From NCBI RefSeq assembly GCF_022387135.1, contig NZ_CP092462.1, forward strand, positions 3,534,001-3,598,000: a stretch of DNA of 64,000 nucleotides, given 5' to 3'. A model generated the notes under the pieces. The model ran no database searches. It saw nothing but the letters and a program-made list of their open reading frames with translations, and was not told where the DNA came from. This DNA is from Comamonas sp. B21-038 (GTDB taxonomy: Bacteria; Pseudomonadota; Gammaproteobacteria; Burkholderiales; Burkholderiaceae_C). The number at the start of each line of letters is the position of its first letter. Positions within the stretch are counted from its first letter, which is position 1. Below, piece by piece: positions 1-8,474 of this stretch. Made by a program: the position numbers and the translations under genes.

Positions 1-150
1 AACCAGCTGGCCGGCGATGTGAAGCGCCGCGCAATGCGCCTGGCCACCATCCTGGAGCCGCTGCTGATCGTCGGCATGGGCATCGTGGTCGGCATCATCG
101 TGATGGCGGTGCTGATGCCCATCATCCAACTCAACCAGTTTGTGCGTTGA
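1..150 (+). CDS. gspF: Type II secretion inner-membrane protein GspF, C-terminal end (partial)
   Basis: The window opens inside this gene; only the last 49 codons are present, ending in TGA. They encode a hydrophobic segment (LLIVGMGIVVGIIVMAVLMP) followed by IIQLNQFVR. This matches the last transmembrane helix and conserved tail of GspF/PilC-family proteins, the polytopic platform of the type II secretion machine. The next gene is on the opposite strand, so this is the 3' end of its transcription unit here. PilC is an alternative that cannot be excluded without the upstream part, but the tail fits GspF better. Confidence 0.8.
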   Translation, partial: NQLAGDVKRRAMRLATILEPLLIVGMGIVVGIIVMAVLMPIIQLNQFVR

Positions 151-198
151 ACGCTGCAGGCCAGGGCGCCGTGCGGCGCGCCTGGTCTGGCTCAGCCT

Positions 199-1227
199 TT
201 ACTCCGCGTGGATCTTGTTGGCCTTGACCACCTCGCCCCAGAGCTTGTACTGCGCGCGCGTCATCGCATCCAGCTGCTCAGGCGTGCCGCCGCCCGGCTG
301 GTCACCACGTTCCTGAAAGCTGCGGATCACAGCCGGCTCCTTCAGCACCGTGTTGATGGCGGCATTGAGCTTTTGCACCACCTCGGGGCGGGTGCCGGGC
401 GGGCCATACATGCCGATGAACGAGATGATCTCGAAATCCTTCAGGCCCACTTCGGCGGGGGTTGGCACATCGGGCAGCGAGGCCACGCGGCTGCTGCTGG
501 TCACCATGATGGCGCGCACCTTGCCGGACTTGATATAGGGATCAAACACCGAGGTGGCATCGAACATGGCCTCGATACGGCCGGCCATCAGATCGATCAC
601 CGCCGGGCCGCTGCCCTTGTAGGGCACATGGTTCATCGCCGGGCTGCCCAGGCGCTCGCGCATCAGCTCGGTGGTCACATGCACCAGCGAGCCGGCACCG
701 GGGGTGCCATAGTCCACACCCTTGCCGGCCTTGGCGCGCTCCTTGACGAGGGCGGCAAACTGCGCAAAGTCCTTCACCGGCGATGCAGCCGGCACCACCA
801 GCACCAGCGGCGACTGCAGCAGAATACCGACCGGCACAAACTTGGTCGGATCGACAATGCCCAAGGTCGGGAAGACATGCGGGGTCACGGTCATCGAGCC
901 GTTGCCCACCAGCATGCGGTAACCATCGGGCGCCGAGCGCATGATGTCGGCCGAGCCCAGGTTGCCGTTGACGCCGGCCTTGTTCTCGATGACCACGCCC
1001 TGGCCCAGGTTGGCCGCGAGGCTGTTGCTGATCACACGGGCAGCAAAATCGGTCTGCCCCCCCGGTGGAAAGCCCACCATCAACGTGACCGGTTTGGTCG
1101 GATAGGCACCTTGCGCCAGCGCTGGCGCGCTGGCCCAGCCGGCACCCAGCGCCAGGCCCAGGGTCAGACCCTGGGTGATCTTGCGGCGCAGCATCGCGTG
1201 CGGTGTGGTCTTGGTCTTGGTCTTCAT
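199..1227 (-). CDS. Bug-family tripartite tricarboxylate transporter substrate-binding protein
   Basis: Periplasmic solute receptor of 342 residues in the Bug/TctC family. The mature part opens with the typical YPTKPVTLMVGFPPGG motif after a signal peptide (hydrophobic core LTLGLALGAGWASAPALAQ). The start was set at the ATG with an AGGAGA ribosome site 9 bases upstream; a longer in-frame extension exists but lacks these features. It begins 23 bases after the uxuA stop on the same strand, so the two are almost certainly co-transcribed. That context suggests the ligand is a sugar acid such as a hexuronate or aldonate, which is inference. The membrane subunits (TctA/TctB) are not in the window, as is common for orphan Bug receptors. 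Confidence 0.9.
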   Translation of the reverse strand: MKTKTKTTPHAMLRRKITQGLTLGLALGAGWASAPALAQGAYPTKPVTLMVGFPPGGQTDFAARVISNSLAANLGQGVVIENKAGVNGNLGSADIMRSAPDGYRMLVGNGSMTVTPHVFPTLGIVDPTKFVPVGILLQSPLVLVVPAASPVKDFAQFAALVKERAKAGKGVDYGTPGAGSLVHVTTELMRERLGSPAMNHVPYKGSGPAVIDLMAGRIEAMFDATSVFDPYIKSGKVRAIMVTSSSRVASLPDVPTPAEVGLKDFEIISFIGMYGPPGTRPEVVQKLNAAINTVLKEPAVIRSFQERGDQPGGGTPEQLDAMTRAQYKLWGEVVKANKIHAE

Positions 1228-1250
1228 TGTTATGTCTCCTTGGTTTGAAA

Positions 1251-2327
1251 TCAGACTGCAGCAGTCGCTGCGCTGTCTTGCTGCACGGGTGAGAACTTGT
1301 CCACCGCTTCCCACAGGCCGTTGATGTAGACGGCGCCCAGTGCCCGGTCGTAGAGGCCATAGCCGGGCTTGCCGGTTTCGCCCCAGATCATGCGGCCGTG
1401 GTCCGGGCGCACATAGCCTTCAAAGCCCACATCGTGGTAGGCCTTGACGATGGCCGCGATATCGAGCGAGCCGCAGGTCGAGAGGTGGGCGGTCTCTTCG
1501 AAATCGCCGTCGGGCGAGACCTTGACATTGCGGATATGCGCAAAGTGGATACGGCCGCGGCCGCCAAACTCGCGCACCAGCGCCTCGACATTGTTCTGCG
1601 GGCCGGCGCCCAGCGAGCCCGAGCACAGGGTCAGGCCATTGGCGGGGCTGTCGATCAGGTTGACGATACGGGCCAGGTCGTCGCGGTTCTTCACGATGCG
1701 TGGCAGGCCAAAGATCGGGCGCGGCGGGTCATCGGGGTGGATCGCCATCTTGATGCCGCACTCCTCGGCCACCGGGATGACCGCCTGCAGAAAATAGGCC
1801 AGGTTCTGCCAGAGCTGCTCGGCATCGACCTGGCGGTAGGCCTGCAGCAGGCCTTGCAGCTCATCGCTGCGGTAGCTGCTGTCCCAGCCGGGCAGCGAGA
1901 TGCCTTTTTCCGCATCGATGCTGTCGGCCATGCGGCTGTCAAAGGCCAGGCAGGTGGAGCCATCGGGCAATTGCTTGGCCAGCTCGGTGCGCGTCCAGTC
2001 AAACACCGGCATGAAGTTGTAGCAGACGACCTGCACACCGGCGGCGGCCAGATGGCGCAGGGTTTGCTGGTAGTTGGCGATCAGCTGGTCGCGGCTGTCG
2101 CGGCCGAGCTTGATGTCCTCGTGCACCGGCACCGATTCCACCAGTTCAAAAGCCAGGCCGGCGCCTTCGATCTGCTGCTTGAGCGCCTCGATCTTGGCCA
2201 GCGGCCAGACGGCGCCCACCGGCTCGTCATAGATCGCCGAGACGATATGGGTGACCCCGGGGATCTGGCGGATATAGGCCAGGGACACCGGGTCCGAGCT
2301 GCCAAACCAACGAAACGACATCTTCAT
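1251..2327 (-). CDS. uxuA: Mannonate dehydratase
   Basis: UxuA (EC 4.2.1.8) dehydrates D-mannonate to 2-keto-3-deoxygluconate in glucuronate breakdown. The N-terminus ([20 protein letters not shown]) and the metal-site motifs [16 protein letters not shown] and [11 protein letters not shown] are those of the family. Length is 358 residues, usual for UxuA. Start chosen at the ATG near 2327, preceded by an AGGAAAAGG-like ribosome site; an ATG two codons later is possible. It is the first gene of a two-gene unit with the Bug receptor and is divergent from a GntR regulator. Two TGG(T/C)TAGACCA operators lie 31 and 53 bases upstream, so repression relieved by a hexuronate intermediate is likely. 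Confidence 0.93.
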   Translation of the reverse strand: MKMSFRWFGSSDPVSLAYIRQIPGVTHIVSAIYDEPVGAVWPLAKIEALKQQIEGAGLAFELVESVPVHEDIKLGRDSRDQLIANYQQTLRHLAAAGVQVVCYNFMPVFDWTRTELAKQLPDGSTCLAFDSRMADSIDAEKGISLPGWDSSYRSDELQGLLQAYRQVDAEQLWQNLAYFLQAVIPVAEECGIKMAIHPDDPPRPIFGLPRIVKNRDDLARIVNLIDSPANGLTLCSGSLGAGPQNNVEALVREFGGRGRIHFAHIRNVKVSPDGDFEETAHLSTCGSLDIAAIVKAYHDVGFEGYVRPDHGRMIWGETGKPGYGLYDRALGAVYINGLWEAVDKFSPVQQDSAATAAV

Positions 2328-2357
2328 GGATGCACCTTTTCCTGCAATCAAAAAATC

Positions 2358-2410
2358 TGGTTAGACCAATTCTACAAACTGGCTAGACCATTTAAATTGA
2401 TGGTTTACCA
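2358..2410. promoter_or_regulatory. Tandem FadR/UxuR-type operators between uxuA and the GntR gene
   Basis: TGGTTAGACCA (2358-2368) and TGGCTAGACCA (2380-2390) are two copies of the TGGT-N3-ACCA motif bound by FCD-type GntR regulators. They start 22 bases apart, two DNA turns. A third related site, TGGTTTACCA, with a two-base spacer, sits at 2401-2410. The stretch is markedly AT-rich for this genome and is shared by both divergent promoters. Confidence 0.75.
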
Positions 2411-2517
2411 CTATGTCCGGTATTTGCCGCTTTGGGGCCAGACGGCGGCTTACACTGCTGCTGGCCCTTCCGGTTTTGGCGGACCGGCCGATGAATGGAA
2501 TACGGAATACGCGCAAG

Positions 2518-3252
2518 ATGCCCCACAAGCTGGTCCCTCCGGTTGACGATGACAGCCGCACCACCGGTGTCAGGTCCTACCAGGACCTCGCCAGAAAAAT
2601 CCTCGAAGAAACCGCCGCAGGCAGCGCGGCAGCCGACCAGCGCCTGCCGTCGGAGCGCACCCTGGCCGACATGTTCGGCGTCAGCCGCACTGCCGTGCGC
2701 GAGGCCATCATTGCGCTGGAGGTGCAAGGCCTCGTCGAGGTGCGCCTGGGATCGGGCATCTACCTGCAACCCCCGGGTGCCAGCGGCCCCAGCCGCCTGC
2801 CCGCCTTTGATGTGCCCACCGGCCCCGGCCCGCTGGAAACCCTGCGTGCCCGCGTGCTGGTCGAGGCCGAGATTGCCGCCGCCGCTGCCAGCGAACGGCG
2901 CGATGCCGACCTGGACCGCATGCTCGACGCCCTCGCCACCATGCGCCTGCAACTGGCCGACAAAGACGCCTACGACGCGGCCGACCGGCGTTTTCACCTC
3001 GCCATTGCCGAGGCCACCGGCAACCGCGTGCTGCAGCACATGGTGGAAGCGATGTGGGACAACGCCCGCCAGGACCCGCGCTGGGACAAGATCGAGCAGC
3101 ATTTCCACTCCGAGCAGCTGCGCGAGGCCAGCCTCAAGGACCACCAGGCCATCTTTGCCGCGATTGCCGAGCGCCAGCCCGAGCAGGCGCGACAGGCGAT
3201 GCAGCAGCATCTGGGAAGGGTCATCTCCCAATTCTCCCAAGCCTGGTATTGA
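2518..3252 (+). CDS. GntR/FadR-family (FCD) transcriptional regulator of the uxuA unit
   Basis: A winged-helix GntR domain (QRLPSERTLADMFGVSRTAV and GLVEVRLGSGIYL) is followed by an all-helical FCD ligand domain containing the conserved RFHLAIAEATGNRVL segment. It is about 244 residues from the chosen ATG, with a GGA 11 bases upstream; an ATG at 2491 would add nine residues and cannot be excluded. It is divergent from uxuA and the operators between them fit this subfamily, so it most likely represses uxuA and itself, with a hexuronate-derived acid as effector (inference). It is probably UxuR/ExuR-like. Confidence 0.88.
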   Translation: MPHKLVPPVDDDSRTTGVRSYQDLARKILEETAAGSAAADQRLPSERTLADMFGVSRTAVREAIIALEVQGLVEVRLGSGIYLQPPGASGPSRLPAFDVPTGPGPLETLRARVLVEAEIAAAAASERRDADLDRMLDALATMRLQLADKDAYDAADRRFHLAIAEATGNRVLQHMVEAMWDNARQDPRWDKIEQHFHSEQLREASLKDHQAIFAAIAERQPEQARQAMQQHLGRVISQFSQAWY

Positions 3253-3254
3253 GA

Positions 3255-3372
3255 GGGACTAATACAGCCCTTGATACGTCGTTGCGAAGCCTTGTCGTAC
3301 TTTCAGTACTGCCTGCGGCTTCACGCCTCGTCTCAACCGCCAACCTTTGGTTGGCTGGGCCGTATTAGCCCC
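3255..3372. repeat. Palindromic 118-base interspersed repeat (MITE/BIME-like)
   Basis: The ends are near-perfect inverted repeats: GGGACTAATACAGCCC (3255-3270) against GGGCCGTATTAGCCCC (3357-3372), 14 of 16 matching. The interior carries smaller inverted segments such as AACCTTTGGTT. No reading frame fits. It starts two bases after the GntR stop codon, so it could act as a terminator or mRNA-end structure. I recognise this kind of element as frequent in comamonads but know no accepted name. Confidence 0.65.
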
Positions 3373-3441
3373 TGGAGAAAGTACCTCTGTTGATTGGGAA
3401 GACTGCGCTATATTGGCCCCAGTTCAGCAACAAGGACGGCC

Positions 3442-4341
3442 ATGGCTGCCACTCTCGACAACAAGCTGGTGGTCGCGATCTCGTCGCGGGCGCTGTTCAA
3501 CTTTGAAGAAGAAAACCGGGTTTTCGAGCAGGACAAGGACCAGGCCTATGCCCGGCTGCAGCTGCAGCGGCTGGATATTCCGGCGCCGCCGGGCGTGGCC
3601 TTCTCCTTGGTGCGCAAGCTGCTGGCCTTCAACAGCGGCACGGTGCAAAAGGTTGAGGTGGTGCTGCTGTCGCGCAATGACCCGGTGAGCGGCATGCGGG
3701 TGTTCCGCAGCTGCAAGGCCCATGGGCTGCATTCGATCCAGCGCGGGGTGTTCACCCAGGGGCGCGACCCTTTCCGCTACCTCAAGCCGCTGGGCGCGCA
3801 TTTGTTCCTGTCGGCCAATGCCACCGATGTGCAGCAGGCGCTGCAGCTGGGCTTTCCGGCCGCGCGGGTACTGACCGAATCGGCCCAGGCGCAGGACAGC
3901 CACCCCGATGAAGTGCGCATTGCCTTCGATGGCGATGCCGTGCTGTTCTCCGATGAGGCCGAGCGCGTCTTCCAGGCCCAGGGGCTGGATGCCTTCCAGC
4001 GCCATGAGATCGAACATGCCACCCGGCCGCTACCCGATGGCCCCTTCAAACCGCTGCTGGCCGCGCTGCACCGGCTGCAGCAGGATGTGCAAAGCCAGAT
4101 GCGCATCCGCACTGCACTGGTCACCGCCCGCAGCGCGCCTGCGCATGAGCGCGCTATCCGCACCCTGATGGACTGGAACATCGGTGTCGATGAAACCATG
4201 TTCCTCGGCGGCCTGGCCAAGGGCGAGTTCCTGCGCGAGTTCGAGCCCGATTTCTTCTTTGACGACCAGACCGGCCATGTGTCCAGCGCAGCGGCCCATG
4301 TGCCGGCCGGGCATGTGAGCAGCGGCATCTCCAACCTCTGA
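3442..4341 (+). CDS. 5'-nucleotidase (cN-I-like family)
   Basis: A 299-residue cytoplasmic protein of the bacterial 5'-nucleotidase family related to eukaryotic cytosolic nucleotidase I. The HAD-like signature FDGDAVLFSDEAERVF is present, with the catalytic Asp-x-Asp and downstream FFFDDQ acidic motif. The predicted reaction is release of phosphate from nucleoside monophosphates. The ATG was chosen because an AAGGAC ribosome site lies 7 bases upstream; the upstream in-frame extension has no site. It stands alone and ends at a strong shared hairpin terminator with the converging receptor gene. Confidence 0.88.
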   Translation: MAATLDNKLVVAISSRALFNFEEENRVFEQDKDQAYARLQLQRLDIPAPPGVAFSLVRKLLAFNSGTVQKVEVVLLSRNDPVSGMRVFRSCKAHGLHSIQRGVFTQGRDPFRYLKPLGAHLFLSANATDVQQALQLGFPAARVLTESAQAQDSHPDEVRIAFDGDAVLFSDEAERVFQAQGLDAFQRHEIEHATRPLPDGPFKPLLAALHRLQQDVQSQMRIRTALVTARSAPAHERAIRTLMDWNIGVDETMFLGGLAKGEFLREFEPDFFFDDQTGHVSSAAAHVPAGHVSSGISNL

Positions 4342-4375
4342 ACTCATGCGCCACTGCGCCCCACCCAGGCGTGAA

Positions 4376-4409
4376 AAAGCCGCTGGCTCCTGGTGGAGAC
4401 AGCGGCTTT
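4376..4409. terminator. Bidirectional intrinsic terminator
   Basis: AAAGCCGCTG and CAGCGGCTTT form a perfect 10-base stem with a 14-base loop, preceded by further A residues, between two converging genes. It can terminate the 5'-nucleotidase and the TonB receptor transcripts. Confidence 0.85.
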
Positions 4410-4436
4410 GGCGCTCAGGCTTCTACAGCCTGCTGC

Positions 4437-6578
4437 TTAGAACTGCTTGATAAAACCCAGCGAGACCGCACGGCCCTGCAGCGGCGCCGCGTTCTTGATG
4501 AACGAGGTGTGCACGTAGGCCAGCTTGTTGGTCAGGTTGTCCAGCTTCAGGTAGATCTGCCATGGCGTGCCATCGCTGGAGGTCTGGTGGTAGCTCACGC
4601 GCCAGTTCAGCATGCCGTAGCCCGGGGTCTCGGATTCATAGTCCGCCACCTTGTTCTGGCGCTTGACCAGCTGCCACTGCGCCTCGCTGCGCCAGTTGGC
4701 CCATTTGCCGGCCACGCGCAAGCCGACGCGGGCAGGGGCCAGGCGCGGGATCTTGCTGCCGTCTTCCAGCTTGGCATGCACCAGGTCACCGGTGGCGCCT
4801 ACCGTCCAGTTCGCATCGATGCGGTGCTGGATCTGGCCTTCCAGACCGGTGAAGGTGGCGGTCTGCTGCGCATACTGCAGCAGCTGCAGGCCGTCATGTT
4901 CATCGACGGTGCGGCCGTAGATGTAGTTGTTCACCCGGTTGCGGTAGACATTGACCGAATAGGTCGTGTCGCCCGCGGTGCGTGCAATGCCAATGTCGAT
5001 ATTGCCCGAGCGCTCCTTGCGCAGGTCGGGGTTGCCCAGCTCATAGGTCGAGGTGGCCATGTGCAGGCCCCTCGCATACAGCTCCTCGGCGGTGGGCAGG
5101 CGGCTGGCCGAGGTGACATGGGCGCTCAGGCGGTAACCGGGCATAAAGCGCCAGCTGCCGCCCAGCGACACCGAGTTGCCCTTGTGCTTGCGCACCAGAC
5201 CGTCGTCGTTCGCATAAACGCTTTGCCAGTCGTGGCGCAGCGCGGCTTCCACCCCAAAATCGCCAAAGCGGCGCTCTTCGAGCAGGTAGACGCCCTGGCT
5301 TTGCGTGCGGGTCGGCTGCACATAGGCTTCTTCACCGGTGGCGCTGAAGCGGCGCTGCGCGGCCTCAAAGCCGACCAGACCGGTCCAGCCGGCAATCGGT
5401 TCATGCAGCACATCGACACGCATGTCATGCGCGCGGTTCTTGAAGCTGGTGGAAATCTCGCCGCCCTCGATCTCGTCGTGGTGGTAGCGCGTCACGCCAC
5501 CGCGCAGGCGGATGGCCGAGACGCCGGCAAAGGGCTGGCGCCACTCGGAGCGCAGGTCATAGCGCTCGCTGTGCATGTCCACCACCGGCACGCCCTCTTC
5601 CTCGTGGTCGTGGTCATGGCCTTCCTCGCCATGGTCGTGGTCGTCATGGCCACCGCAGTGCAGTTGCAGGCCATGGGTGTGGCAGCCTTCAAAGCTGTGG
5701 TTGTGGCCAGGCAGGCCGTAGCGGGCCTGGGTGCGGGTGTAGGCCAGGCCCACATAGCCGCTGTCGCCGATCCAGGACAGACCTACGCTGCCGCCTGCAT
5801 TGCGCGCACGGCTGCCGTCCACCTTGTTGCCCAGGCCCCAGCCGCTGCCCACGCGGTAGTCATCGGCATTGCGGGCCATGCCCTCCACATGCAACGCAAA
5901 AGGGCCCGAGCCTGCGGTCAGCGACAGCGCCGTTGCTGCATCGTTGGCGCCCGTGCCGGCACGCACTTCGACCTGGCCTTCATAGCCCTTCTCAGGCACC
6001 TTCGTAGGGATCTTGTTGTCCAGCACATTGACCACACCGCCAATCGCGCCGGCGCCATAGATCAGCGCCGAGGGGCCACGCAGCACCTCGATCTGGGTGG
6101 CCAGCATCGGTTCACTCACCACCGCATGGTCGGGGCTGATGGTCGAGGCGTCCTGGATCACCGCGCCATCGTTCAGCACCTTGACCCGCGCACCGTCCAT
6201 GCCGCGAATCACCGGGCGGCTGGCACCCGCACCAAAGTGCGTGGCCTGGATGCCGGGCTCATTGGCCAGGGTCTCGCCCAGGCTGGCCCCGCGTTGTTGC
6301 ACCAGCGCATCGCCTTGCAGCACCGTCACCGGCGTGGTCATGTCATCCACGGTGCGATTGGTGCCGCTGGCCGATACCGTCACCTCCGGCAACGTGGTGG
6401 TCGCAGTGGTGGCGGCCGTTGCCGGCGTGCTGTCTTCGGCGTTCTGCGCCAGCGCGGCGCTGCTCAGCAGCAGGCCGATCACCGCGGCTGCGACCGGGCG
6501 CAAGTCCCGCGCCTGTGGTTTCAAAATCGGTGCGCGCGCCATCAGCGGCTGCGCCTGTTGTGCATGGAAACCCATCAT
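4437..6578 (-). CDS. TonB-dependent outer-membrane receptor, ZnuD-like, with histidine-rich loop
   Basis: 713 residues with signal peptide (VAAAVIGLLLSSAALAQ), a plug domain (RPVIRGMDGARVKVLNDG; VEVLRGPSALIYGAGAIGG with a one-residue variant) and a 22-strand-type barrel ending in phenylalanine. An extracellular loop around residues 310-330 is packed with His, Asp and Glu, including HDDHDHGEEGHDHDHEEE. This is the hallmark of the zinc receptor ZnuD, so zinc (or another divalent metal) import is the likely role, powered by TonB. Start at one of two adjacent ATGs behind a GAGGGG site. A small membrane-protein gene lies upstream on the same strand. Zur control is expected but no textbook Zur box was confirmed. 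Confidence 0.88.
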   Translation of the reverse strand: MMGFHAQQAQPLMARAPILKPQARDLRPVAAAVIGLLLSSAALAQNAEDSTPATAATTATTTLPEVTVSASGTNRTVDDMTTPVTVLQGDALVQQRGASLGETLANEPGIQATHFGAGASRPVIRGMDGARVKVLNDGAVIQDASTISPDHAVVSEPMLATQIEVLRGPSALIYGAGAIGGVVNVLDNKIPTKVPEKGYEGQVEVRAGTGANDAATALSLTAGSGPFALHVEGMARNADDYRVGSGWGLGNKVDGSRARNAGGSVGLSWIGDSGYVGLAYTRTQARYGLPGHNHSFEGCHTHGLQLHCGGHDDHDHGEEGHDHDHEEEGVPVVDMHSERYDLRSEWRQPFAGVSAIRLRGGVTRYHHDEIEGGEISTSFKNRAHDMRVDVLHEPIAGWTGLVGFEAAQRRFSATGEEAYVQPTRTQSQGVYLLEERRFGDFGVEAALRHDWQSVYANDDGLVRKHKGNSVSLGGSWRFMPGYRLSAHVTSASRLPTAEELYARGLHMATSTYELGNPDLRKERSGNIDIGIARTAGDTTYSVNVYRNRVNNYIYGRTVDEHDGLQLLQYAQQTATFTGLEGQIQHRIDANWTVGATGDLVHAKLEDGSKIPRLAPARVGLRVAGKWANWRSEAQWQLVKRQNKVADYESETPGYGMLNWRVSYHQTSSDGTPWQIYLKLDNLTNKLAYVHTSFIKNAAPLQGRAVSLGFIKQF

Positions 6579-6592
6579 CTACCCCTCGAAAA

Positions 6593-6615
6593 GCACATGC
6601 ATCCCCAGCATGTGC
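6593..6615. promoter_or_regulatory. Perfect inverted repeat in the leader of the ZnuD-like receptor
   Basis: GCACATGC and GCATGTGC separated by seven bases, 15 bases ahead of the receptor start codon. It could be an operator or a leader hairpin affecting translation; function unknown. Confidence 0.4.
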
Positions 6616-6738
6616 AGGCGCAGCCCCGCACGGCGGACTGAACTGGCCAGGCGCCATACACCCGGCAGCTGCGCGGAAAAACAAGACAGACCGGCCTGCG
6701 CTAGCCTGCACCGTCGAAGGTCAGGGCCAGCGGCCGTG

Positions 6739-7281
6739 TCACTGGAGCAAGGAGGGAGTCAGAGAGGGAGGGCCACGCGCAAAGAACAGCGCGGGGCTTT
6801 GCCGCAGCAAGATGGCCAGCACCGTTGGTGCCGCATCCTGCACCGCCCGCAGCAACGGCGCATGCAGCCCCTCGCAGAGCAGACCGGCGCCCAAGGCCAT
6901 GTGCGAGAAGCCCTGGCAATCGGCCTCGGAGTGCTTGCCAAACAGGTCATGCACACCGTGGCCCGGGATGACGACGGTATCGCTGCTGTCGCGTTCGCCC
7001 ACCGTGGTTGATGAAGACGCTAGGACAGCGGCCTGCAGCGCACGGGCGTAGAGATGGCTGATGTCATGCAGCTTGCCCAGCAGCGGCATGGACAGCTGCG
7101 CCAGGCACAGCCAGATCAGCAGCGCGATCGCCCAGCCACGCAGCGGCCTCGGCGCATGCGCCGAGACAGAGAGGGGATGGAAAAAGCGCAGCGGAGACAC
7201 AGGCCAAACAGTGGATCGAACCAGCGGCGCGCGCCCCGGAAGCCGGGGAAATTGCGCGCGACTATTGCAAGTGAATTGCAT
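6739..7281 (-). CDS. Small membrane protein, DUF2946-like, upstream of the zinc receptor
   Basis: About 180 residues if the ATG at 7281 is used. One clear N-proximal transmembrane segment (GWAIALLIWLCLAQLSMPLL) is followed by a region with spaced His and Cys (HDISH, ADCQGFSH, LLCEGLH) and an ARGPPS tail. This arrangement recalls the DUF2946 family often found beside metal-related TonB receptors; that match is from memory and tentative. No good ribosome site precedes the ATG, and a possible operator overlaps it, so a GTG start closer to the membrane segment is possible. It lies about 160 bases upstream of the receptor on the same strand and probably shares its regulation. Confidence 0.6.
   Translation of the reverse strand: MQFTCNSRAQFPRLPGRAPLVRSTVWPVSPLRFFHPLSVSAHAPRPLRGWAIALLIWLCLAQLSMPLLGKLHDISHLYARALQAAVLASSSTTVGERDSSDTVVIPGHGVHDLFGKHSEADCQGFSHMALGAGLLCEGLHAPLLRAVQDAAPTVLAILLRQSPALFFARGPPSLTPSLLQ
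7266..7280. promoter_or_regulatory. AT-rich inverted repeat, candidate metal-responsive operator
   Basis: TGCAA-GTGAA-TTGCA lies in a short AT-rich island ahead of the DUF2946-like gene and the ZnuD-like receptor. It is placed where a Zur-type operator would be expected but does not match the enterobacterial Zur consensus. It overlaps the most upstream candidate start codon of that gene. Confidence 0.35.
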
Positions 7282-7397
7282 TATGCCTGCAAATCGCAGG
7301 CCGGCCAGCGCGCCAGCCCTGCATGTCCCCCACTTTGCCCATCGGCGGGACGCGAGCCGCGATGGGCGGCAAGGCGGGGTCTGCAGCCGGGAGGCCG

Positions 7398-8099
7398 CTA
7401 TCGGCGGCCCACACCGGGCGGCTCGGAAAGCGCGGCGGCGTAGATCGCGGGGGCCTCCAACACCGGCGTGGCTGCGCCGTGGCGCGCCATCTGGAGCATG
7501 GCCTGACCGATGATCTCGGTGCTCAGCACACGCGATGGGAACCACCTGCGGCCCAAGGTCAGCAAAGGGCCCGACAGCCGGTAGAAGAGGCGGTACGAGC
7601 CCGTCTTGGAAACAGCGTTGTTGAGCGGCTGTATGATGCCCGGCCGGATGGCATGCACCCGCTTGAATGGCAGCCGAAACAGCGCGTTCTCCGTTTTACC
7701 GCGCACGCGTGCCCACATCACCGAGCCCTGCTCGCTGCTGTCGGCGCCAGCCCCTGAGACGTAGACAAAAGTCGCGTTGGGGCTCAGCGCGGACAAGCGC
7801 TCCGCGATGGCCAGCGTCAGCCGGTAGGTCACTGCGGTGTACTGCTCCTCGGTCATGCCGGAGGACGACACCCCCAGGCAAAAGAAGCAGGCATCTATCG
7901 CTGTCAGGTCCTCGTCCGGTATCGTGCTCGGATCCACTGCAAAATCAGGCCGCAGCCGCTGCACCAGCTTGGGGTCCTGCGATGGAAGCGCCGAACGCCC
8001 CACCGAGACGACCTGATCGACATCCGGGGCCAGCAAGCATTCGCGCAATACCCCGCCGCCCACCATTCCCGAGGCACCCAGCAACAACACCCGCATCAT
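7398..8099 (-). CDS. Atypical short-chain dehydrogenase (HTATIP2/TIP30-like NAD(P)-binding protein)
   Basis: A 233-residue Rossmann-fold protein. The N-terminal nucleotide site is VLLLGASGMVGGGVLREC, a variant GxxGxxG, followed by strand motifs ending in FVYVSGAGAD and the region RPGIIQPL. The usual SDR YxxxK pair is not evident, which is typical of the atypical SDR/TIP30 branch that often only binds NAD(P)H. Substrate unknown. It is a single-gene unit, with the start at one of two adjacent ATGs. Confidence 0.75.
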   Translation of the reverse strand: MMRVLLLGASGMVGGGVLRECLLAPDVDQVVSVGRSALPSQDPKLVQRLRPDFAVDPSTIPDEDLTAIDACFFCLGVSSSGMTEEQYTAVTYRLTLAIAERLSALSPNATFVYVSGAGADSSEQGSVMWARVRGKTENALFRLPFKRVHAIRPGIIQPLNNAVSKTGSYRLFYRLSGPLLTLGRRWFPSRVLSTEIIGQAMLQMARHGAATPVLEAPAIYAAALSEPPGVGRR

Positions 8100-8474
8100 C
8101 GTATTCCTTCACTGTCCATCTGTTTACCCTGCTACCGGAGAGCGAGCAGTCAGCCCGCAAGGCTCGTGCCGTCCGGTTCTGCCTGCCCCGCTCTCGGAGC
8201 GCCCTAGCCACCTCCGGCGGTATTCCGGCTACGACTGGAGGCAGCACATGCCATTGTCGCGACCCCAGGCGCGTGGCGGCAGGCCGACAAATGCTTTGGC
8301 GGGGTTATTGCTGATGGAGTGCGGCCAGTGATGACACCCGTCTCCGCCATCCGGCTCGGGAAGGCACAGCAAGGCATGCTGCCCCCGGTTGCGCCCTCCC
8401 CCGGCAAACCACGGCTCTTATAACGGCAAGGCCCGCGATCGCGGGCCCTGGCTGGTGGATGGTGGACACGTCGC
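8100..8474. other. 375-base intergenic stretch without a gene
   Basis: No supported reading frame or RNA gene was seen. It holds the promoter side of nothing on the plus strand and the downstream region of the DUF1854 gene on the minus strand, including the palindrome at 8430-8447. Confidence 0.5.
8430..8447 (-). terminator. Palindrome, probable terminator of the DUF1854/ABC unit
   Basis: GGCCCGCGATCGCGGGCC is a perfect 18-base palindrome 28 bases beyond the DUF1854 stop codon. On the minus strand it is followed by TTGCCGTTAT, a poor U-tract, so termination would be weak or factor-assisted. Confidence 0.5.

Noticed and set aside
4371-6641. Long open frame on the plus strand antisense to the ZnuD-like receptor
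   Set aside because: Its product is a low-complexity Ala/His/Arg/Gln mixture without motifs; such frames are normal opposite GC-rich genes. The minus-strand receptor has a signal peptide, plug and barrel.
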